In this document: piece by piece, positions 58,931 to 64,000 of the stretch
Numbering within the stretch: the first letter of the stretch is position 1
Layout of the letters: every line of letters begins with the position of its first letter
Origin: Liolophura sinensis
Taxonomy: Eukaryota; Mollusca; Polyplacophora; Chitonida; Chitonidae
Direction of reading: 5' to 3'
DNA: 64,000 nucleotides
Assembly (NCBI RefSeq): GCF_032854445.1
Contig: NC_088298.1
Coordinates: 1,980,160-2,044,159, forward strand
Program-made: the position numbers and the translations under genes
The notes under the pieces: model-generated
Databases searched by the model: none
Told to the model about the DNA's origin: nothing
What the model saw: only the letters and a program-made list of their open reading frames with translations

Positions 58931-59727
58931 CTATTTCTTGTTTACAGGTATCGTCTTGAACAATAAAATACTTTATTGCACAGCAGAAGTAATATAGCTG
59001 GCACAAGTAGCGTCTTCATTATTAAACTATGGTTGTGACGTCACCCAGTGAAGTGTAGTTTCTTTGCCAGGAACCTACAGACACTGTTCATGCTGAACTG
59101 ATTGTGCAAATTTTAATACAGGATAACACTGTGACATTAAGTCTCAAATAACACATCCTGCATGGCAAAATTATCGCCTTCGCCAAGAAAATACTTGCGC
59201 TTCAGTCATATAGTATGCTCACCAAGAAGGTGAGGCGTTCATTATGCTGTATTCTCAAAGGGTATCCTGCAAACACTACATGGCTGCATTTAATACAATA
59301 CTTATCCAAAAGGCCCAAAATCTTTTGTGCATAATCTTCTTGCCAGATAAGGAATTCTTTTCTGGAATCCCATTCATCCACCTGTCTCCTAACAAACAAT
59401 GATACGTGATGCCAGTATGACGTCGGTGTGTGTGGTAAAAGGCTCGTGGTGATCCAGAATTGGCCATAGGCGAGCATCAGCTGTTTTCAATAATTGTCGA
59501 ACTACTGAGTGCAGGCGTACGGAGCACGTGATTCAGTTAAATGAGCGTGTGTATCGGCAGATCGATTGTTACAGCCGTTGGACATGTTGGTTACGAGGAC
59601 GATAGTGCGGCTATCATATCTGCTGACTCAGGCTAATTTCCTTTCACAGTAAACAAGCTCGAACTCGTCTTCAGGCGGCTATCTTTGAAAAGTGCGGTCG
59701 AGGACTCCTGGAAATTGGCAAAGTAAT
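58931..59727. other. Non-coding stretch, nothing recognised
   Basis: A 91-codon minus ORF at 59,202-59,477 shows no recognised domain. Confidence 0.45.
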
Positions 59728-59794
59728 GGTAGGCGTGTAGAGGTAATGAACAGCCAGAATAAAATCCTATGTGAGGTAAATTGACAAGAGGCCA
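59728..59794 (+). mobile_element. Dispersed family G fragment leading into a satellite
   Basis: 'taatgaacagccagaataaa', 'atcctatgtgaggtaaattg', 'acaagaggccatatttcacc': the family middle, which passes without a break into the 46-bp array at the 'tatttcaccgg' motif. Confidence 0.75.
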
Positions 59795-60070
59795 TATTTC
59801 ACCGGTTTATATTACCGGTGGAATAGGCGTCCCCGAGGTCTATTTCACCGGTTTATATTACTGGTGGAATAGGCCGTCCCGAGGTCTATTTCACCGGTTT
59901 ATATCACCGGTGGAATAGGCGTCCCCGAGGTCTATTTCACCGGTTTATATTACCGGTGGAATAGGCGTCCCAGAGGTCTATTTCACCGGTTTATATTACC
60001 GGTGGAATAGGCGTCCCCGAGGTCTATTTCACCGGTTTACATTACCGGTGGAATAGGCGTCCCCGAGGTC
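59795..60070. repeat. 46-bp satellite, six units, each with a dyad
   Basis: Units begin at 59,795, 59,841, 59,887, 59,933, 59,979 and 60,025, a constant 46-bp period with no indel. Each contains 'ttcaccggtttatattaccg' continuing 'gtggaa', an inverted repeat with CCGG-rich arms around a 'tttatatta'-type loop, then 'taggcgtccccgaggtc'. Only a few substitutions separate units, so the amplification is recent. Confidence 0.95.
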
Positions 60071-60257
60071 TGATCCCTTTGTATTGTTTTAGTGTTATTG
60101 TATATTAAAGGACAAGAAAAATTTAAATATCAATCAAATACCATTGAAAAGAGTATGCTTTTCCTCGCAGGCGCATGCCATAAAAAATTCTAAAATGTAC
60201 CTCATGTTGATAAATTATAAATAAAGCGCCATTCATCTGTGGGAGACTTCATTTTGC

Positions 60258-60530
60258 CTAAGAACTAGTCCTGAAGTCTTCTATGTCAGGAGGAGAATTG
60301 CCGTCGGAAACCGCAGAAGTGAAGTTCGTACATTTCCGGTAGAACTCTTCCTCCCAGAAAGTAGCGAACAGTAACAGTTCGTTTTCCCGCTTGACGATCG
60401 GGGAAACTGGAATGTTGGACGTAGGTTCCGAGTTTACACGAACAATCTGGGAGTTTTTAACGACTCTCACTGGATGAGAGGCAACACACCCCAGCATAAA
60501 TTTCAGGGTGTTAAAGATGGAGGGCGCGAT
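60258..60530 (-). CDS. Unassigned open frame, possible 3' exon
   Basis: The minus frame is open for about 90 codons after a stop near 60,545 and ends at TAG. It reads 'PSIFNTLKFMLGCVASHPVR', then 'NELLLFATFWEEEFYRKCTN' and 'DGNSPPDIEDFRTSS'. Composition is protein-like and non-repetitive. A possible acceptor ('gctgag') precedes it. I do not recognise a family. It lies between two satellite-bearing copies of the dispersed family G, and may be chance or a relic. Confidence 0.25.
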   Translation of the reverse strand: MAPSIFNTLKFMLGCVASHPVRVVKNSQIVRVNSEPTSNIPVSPIVKRENELLLFATFWEEEFYRKCTNFTSAVSDGNSPPDIEDFRTSS

Positions 60531-60683
60531 GGACTCAGCGATTTATGCCAGCTTTGCTGTTTCAGGCTTTACGTGTATGGCGAGGAAAAATGGCAAAATT
60601 ATGCAGCAGGCACCACAGATAGAAAAAAATGTGCTTTTTCAGCCTTTTTTAGTCTCATGTTTTTAGGTATTCTTCTCCTTTAA

Positions 60684-60924
60684 ATGTGATGACAACACAG
60701 TATTTTGAGGAATTCTAGACCAGTGACGTCTAAGTTCAGTTAACATCACTGCATTTATTTTTACCAAATTCTGCATAAGCCATGATGCTAGGGGGGCGTG
60801 TAATTCGATACTATTTATGCATTTACATGAACAGTTAGAATAAAAATCCTAACCCTAACTAAACCTTAACTTAGGTAAATTGACAAGAGGCCTTATTTCA
60901 CCTGTTACATGTGACCATTCGCCA
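60684..60924 (+). mobile_element. Dispersed family G copy, 5' part
   Basis: 'aatgtgatgacaacacagta', 'ttctagaccagtgacgtcta', 'cagttaacatcactgcattt', 'gcgtgtaattcgatactatt', 'acatgaacagttagaataaa', 'ggtaaattgacaagaggcct', then 'gtgaccattcgccagctatc' where the 48-bp array begins. A 'cctaaccctaac' doublet near 60,848 is too short to be telomeric. Confidence 0.78.
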
Positions 60925-61850
60925 GCTATCACACTGTCGTCGCTGCTCTGGTTTTACTCTCTGGGCTGTACGTCTATCACTCTGTCGTCGCTGCTCTGGG
61001 TTTATTCTCTGAGCTGTACATCTATCATACTGTCGTCGATGCTCTGGTTTTACTCTCTGAGCTGTAGTCTATCACACTGTCGTGGCTGGTCTGGTTTTAC
61101 TCTCTGAGCTATACGTCTATCTAACTGTCGTGACAGCCCTGGTTTTACTCTTTAAGCTGTACGTCTATCTCACTGTCGTGGCTGCTCTGGTTTTACTCTC
61201 TAAGCTGTACGTCTATCGCGCTGTCGTCGCTGTTCTGGGTTTACTCTCTATGTTGTACGTCTATCACGCTGTCGCCACCTCTCTGGTTTTACTCTCTAAG
61301 CTGTACGTCTATCGCGCTGTCGTCGCTGCTCTGGGTTTACTCTCTATGCTGTACGTCTATCTCGCTGTCGCCACCTCTCTGGTTTTACTCTCTAAGCTGT
61401 ACGCCTATCTAACTGTCGTAACAGCTCTGGTTTTACTCTCTGAGCTGTACGTCTATCACGCTGTCGTCGATGCTCTGGTTTTACTCTCTGAGTTGTAGTC
61501 TATCAGTGTCGTGGCTGCTCTGGTTTTACTCTCTGAGCTGTACGTCTATCACGCTGTCGTCGCTTCTTTGGGTTTCTCTCTATGCTATACGTCTATCACA
61601 CCGTCGTCACTGCTCTGGTTTTACTCTTTAAGCTGTACGTCTATCTCACTGTCGTGGCTGCTCTGGTTTTACTCTCTGAGCTGTACGTCTATCGCGCTGT
61701 CGTTGCTGTTCTGGGTTTACTCTCTATGTTGTACGTCTATCGCGCTGTCGCCACCTCTCTGGTTTTACTCTCTAAGCTGTACGTCTATTGCACTGTCGTG
61801 GCTGCTCAGGGTTTACTCTGTATGCTGTGCGTCCTATCATGCTGTCGCAA
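60925..61850. repeat. 48-bp satellite, about 19 units
   Basis: Near-perfect 48-bp period ('tctatcacactgtcgtcgct', 'gctctggttttactctctga', 'gctgtacg'), one unit shortened to 47. The unit equals the right-end segment of dispersed family G. Since 48 is a multiple of three, Leu/Tyr/Val-rich ORFs of up to 138 codons appear in several frames; they are repeat translations. Variants such as 'gccacctctctgg' recur in spaced units, hinting at multi-unit amplification. Confidence 0.94.
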
Positions 61851-61915
61851 CCCTAACTAAGGTAAACAGACAACAGGGTTGTACTTGCTTCCGCTCATAA
61901 ATTTACAGTTTATTT

Positions 61916-62158
61916 GTGACCATTTGCCAGCTAACACAGTGTCGTCGCTGCTCTAATTTTACTCTTTGTGCTGTAACCGCATTTCACGAGTTACGTGTGA
62001 CCATTTGCCAACTATCACAGTGTCGTCGCTGCTCTAGTTTTACTCTCTGCGCTGTAACCGCATATCACGGGTTAGGTATGACCATTTGCCAACTATCACA
62101 CTGTCGTCACTACTCTAGTTTTACTCCCTGTGCTGTAGCCGTATCGCAGCTGTAGGTT
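61916..62158. repeat. 81-bp satellite, three units
   Basis: Units start at 61,916, 61,997 and 62,078, exactly 81 bp apart: 'gtgaccatttgccaactatc', 'acagtgtcgtcgctgctcta', 'ttttactctctgcgctgtaa', 'ccgcatatcacgggtta'. It contains the 48-bp unit plus the neighbouring 'gtgaccatttgcc' block, so it is a longer version of the same amplification. Confidence 0.92.
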
Positions 62159-62830
62159 TACTCTCTATGCTGTATACGTTGTCCTTGGTGGGAGAAGGTC
62201 GTTTATCATTCTTCATAAATTCACAACTTTGTAAATTTAGTAACTAGTTGCTTTAAATTCAACGCGACAGAATCTCGCAGAATTTGCCTGTGAGTTAGCT
62301 GAACGTCCGTGTCACTGAAGGAAGGAGTGCCACGGTGTGGTTTAGCAGGTAAACCCGAATTGTATGGTAATTCCTTGACATACATCTACCACTATAATAA
62401 CAATGGAGCGACTAATAATGCATTAAAAACTACACCATCATTGCAATATGAGGAGTACATAGAGGTTACTGTAGAACAGAAATCACACTTAACACAATCG
62501 GGCAACGTCACTTGTTTTCTTGTTAAAGGCGATACTTGTGACCAGTATACTTAGCCTTGTGTGCAATAAGAACATGGCTGTACCACACCTTCTCAACTAT
62601 ACAAGATATGTTTTCGCATCTTAATCACTACTTGAGGGGCACGAAAGGTTATACTATAGGGGAGCTTTGAGATTGAACTTTCGTCACCAAAATTAATAGG
62701 CAAAGAAAATGAAGTATGTATAAGTTGAAAGGCCGTTAAAAATTGTCCAGAAATAGTTGATAGTTGACTTAATATTTTTTAATTTGTTCAGCCTCGTAAA
62801 ATGAGTTCGAATATTTTATTCTATGGTGGC
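62159..62830. other. Non-coding stretch with one small open frame
   Basis: A plus ORF at 62,309-62,554 (about 81 codons) includes 'YIEVTVEQKSHLTQSGNVTC', fairly ordinary in composition, but no domain or splice context is recognised. Confidence 0.4.
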
Positions 62831-62834
62831 ATTT

Positions 62835-62945
62835 TCTGACCATAATGGCGGCCTGCATTATAATGGGAGGAAACCGGGCAAAGCCCGGGGGGAAACCAAC
62901 GACCATCCGCAGGTTGTTGCCAGACCTTCCCACGTACGGCCGTAT
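62835..62945 (-). mobile_element. SINE family A, core fragment
   Basis: 'aatgggaggaaaccgggcaa', 'aaaccaacgaccatccgcag' and 'accttcccacgtacggccg'. Both the tail and the tRNA-like head are missing. Confidence 0.88.
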
Positions 62946-63689
62946 AGTCTGCATAGGTCGATTCCTTCCAGACAAACATCTCATTACCGTAACGTAAAAG
63001 CGAAATACCCTGGAGCAAGGTACAAAAACGCGGGGAGTAAAGATTCTATATCAGTTTTAAGAAAATGCCACATGTAAGGGAAATCTCTATGTTATATATA
63101 CTGCAATGTACATCCAGCCAGCCCTCTTTGTTAAGATGATTGATTCGTTCTGAGCAGCTTCAAATAAATACACATAAATAAACACACAATGTGTAGCATT
63201 TATTTTCACTGAGGATTCCCATCGGACCCATGCTATATGCGACACACATAATTAAAGTTAACTCGCAATATCAAAAGGTCAAAGTGGAAATTTGTAAGAC
63301 TTATTTCAAATTAGAAAAAAAAAATCTCAGAGAAGCTACATGTGGTCATGGTTGGTATTGCGATAGCCAGTTAGCTTATTAAGCGTGACGATGCGAACAG
63401 AAGACGTGTAGCTTGTACAATGAGCCAAAGGTCAAATGAAATTCAAATATATGACGTTTCTGCTTCGTTACTGTTAATTAATGAGATATAGCCTCTATAA
63501 CGATTGCTTGAGCAACATATCAAAGCCGCGTTCTCAGCTTGAGGTTTGCAGTGACGTCATAAGCAACGGGTTGAGCGGAAGTTGGAGATAACGCATACTG
63601 TGAAGCGTATATATTACAGCTCACACCATATCATTCATACGACTGGTAACACAATGGATAACAATGAAATGGCCGCATAATGCGTAGCA
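62946..63689. other. Non-coding stretch, nothing recognised
   Basis: AT-rich, with (ATAA)-like words near 63,160-63,185. No supported feature. Confidence 0.5.
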
Positions 63690-64000
63690 CACACATGATG
63701 TTTCATACAAGGCGCAACATACACATTATTGATTACACAATGCGTAGCATTACTTTGATCACACGGTGTGTAGCACAGACACGTAGCATTACATTGACTG
63801 ATACACGATGTTTAGCATACACACGTAGCATAAGGTTGATCACGCGATGTGTAGCATAAACATGCAGTATTACCTTGGGTGATCACACGATGTGTAGCAT
63901 ATACATTTAGAATTACTTTGACTGATCACACAACGTGTAGCATAACATGTAGCATTACTTTGACTGATACACGACGTGTAGCATAAACATGTAGGATTAC
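63690..64000. repeat. ~42-bp tandem array running off the window
   Basis: At least seven imperfect units of 38-44 bp: 'gatcacacgatgtgtagcat' plus 'aaacatgtagcattactttg'. Units become more regular toward the right edge, so the array probably continues beyond 64,000. Confidence 0.85.

Noticed and set aside
60840-60860. Telomeric or interstitial telomere repeat
   Set aside because: Only 'cctaaccctaact' is present; two partial units inside the conserved dispersed element G, not a TTAGGG array.
60880-61900. Several overlapping Leu/Tyr/Val-rich ORFs that look like membrane proteins
   Set aside because: They come from a 48-bp satellite, open in more than one frame. The hydrophobic look is due to the T-rich unit.

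Overview
The window is nuclear DNA from an animal, almost certainly a lophotrochozoan and most likely a mollusc. It is AT-rich, has no operons or long continuous genes, and is packed with short interspersed and tandem repeats. Most frequent is a tRNA-derived SINE with head (A box 'tggctcagttgg', B box 'gagttcaagtcc'), conserved core ('ggtgggaggaaaccgggc', 'cacgaccatccgcaggttg') and 3' end ('acgccgtactcaagaatatt' on the opposite strand, then an (ATAA)n tail). I know this arrangement from mollusc and other lophotrochozoan genomes. The organism call rests on these repeats, not on a gene.

Layout. Bases 1-17,318 end in a block of exactly 200 N (17,319-17,518). After the gap come 2.2 kb of single-copy sequence (17,519-19,710) and then a second, near-identical, same-orientation copy of 1-17,318 at 19,711-37,017. 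The simplest reading is an assembly false duplication: two contigs carrying the same locus, probably its two haplotypes, placed end to end instead of merged. A true 19.7-kb tandem duplication is not excluded. Everything annotated in 1-17,318 therefore appears twice. From 37,018 to the end the sequence is present once: scattered SINEs and several miniature inverted-repeat elements (37.5-54.3 kb), a broken Penelope-like reverse transcriptase next to a large palindrome of 54-bp repeats (54.8-57.6 kb), satellite-like arrays grown inside one dispersed repeat family (58.6-62.2 kb), and another tandem array running off the right end.

Coding content is minimal. The one convincing protein-coding stretch is the reverse transcriptase fragment on the minus strand at 54,778-55,971. 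A truncated THAP zinc-finger exon (minus strand, 18,391-18,627) with a CRE about 100 bp upstream, and a fragment of an IS630/mariner-type transposase N-terminus inside a TIR element (38.8-39.06 kb), are the other recognisable coding relics. Two further open segments (39.86-40.10 kb plus, 60.26-60.53 kb minus) look protein-like but are unassigned. No rRNA, standard tRNA gene, CRISPR, phage or bacterial feature is present.

The most interesting signals concern repeat biology. A dispersed family of a few hundred bp (at least seven copies between 38.2 and 62.2 kb) has seeded several different satellites from its own interior: six exact 46-bp units each containing a dyad, about 19 units of 48 bp, and three of 81 bp. 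A 54-bp minisatellite has a three-unit higher-order pattern and forms a palindrome around long (TA)n tracts, with a 20-nt piece identical to the neighbouring reverse transcriptase gene in its centre. A roughly 390-bp element family ends in CTTACAGCGC-type inverted repeats. I see no evidence of a new defence, secretion or metabolic system.
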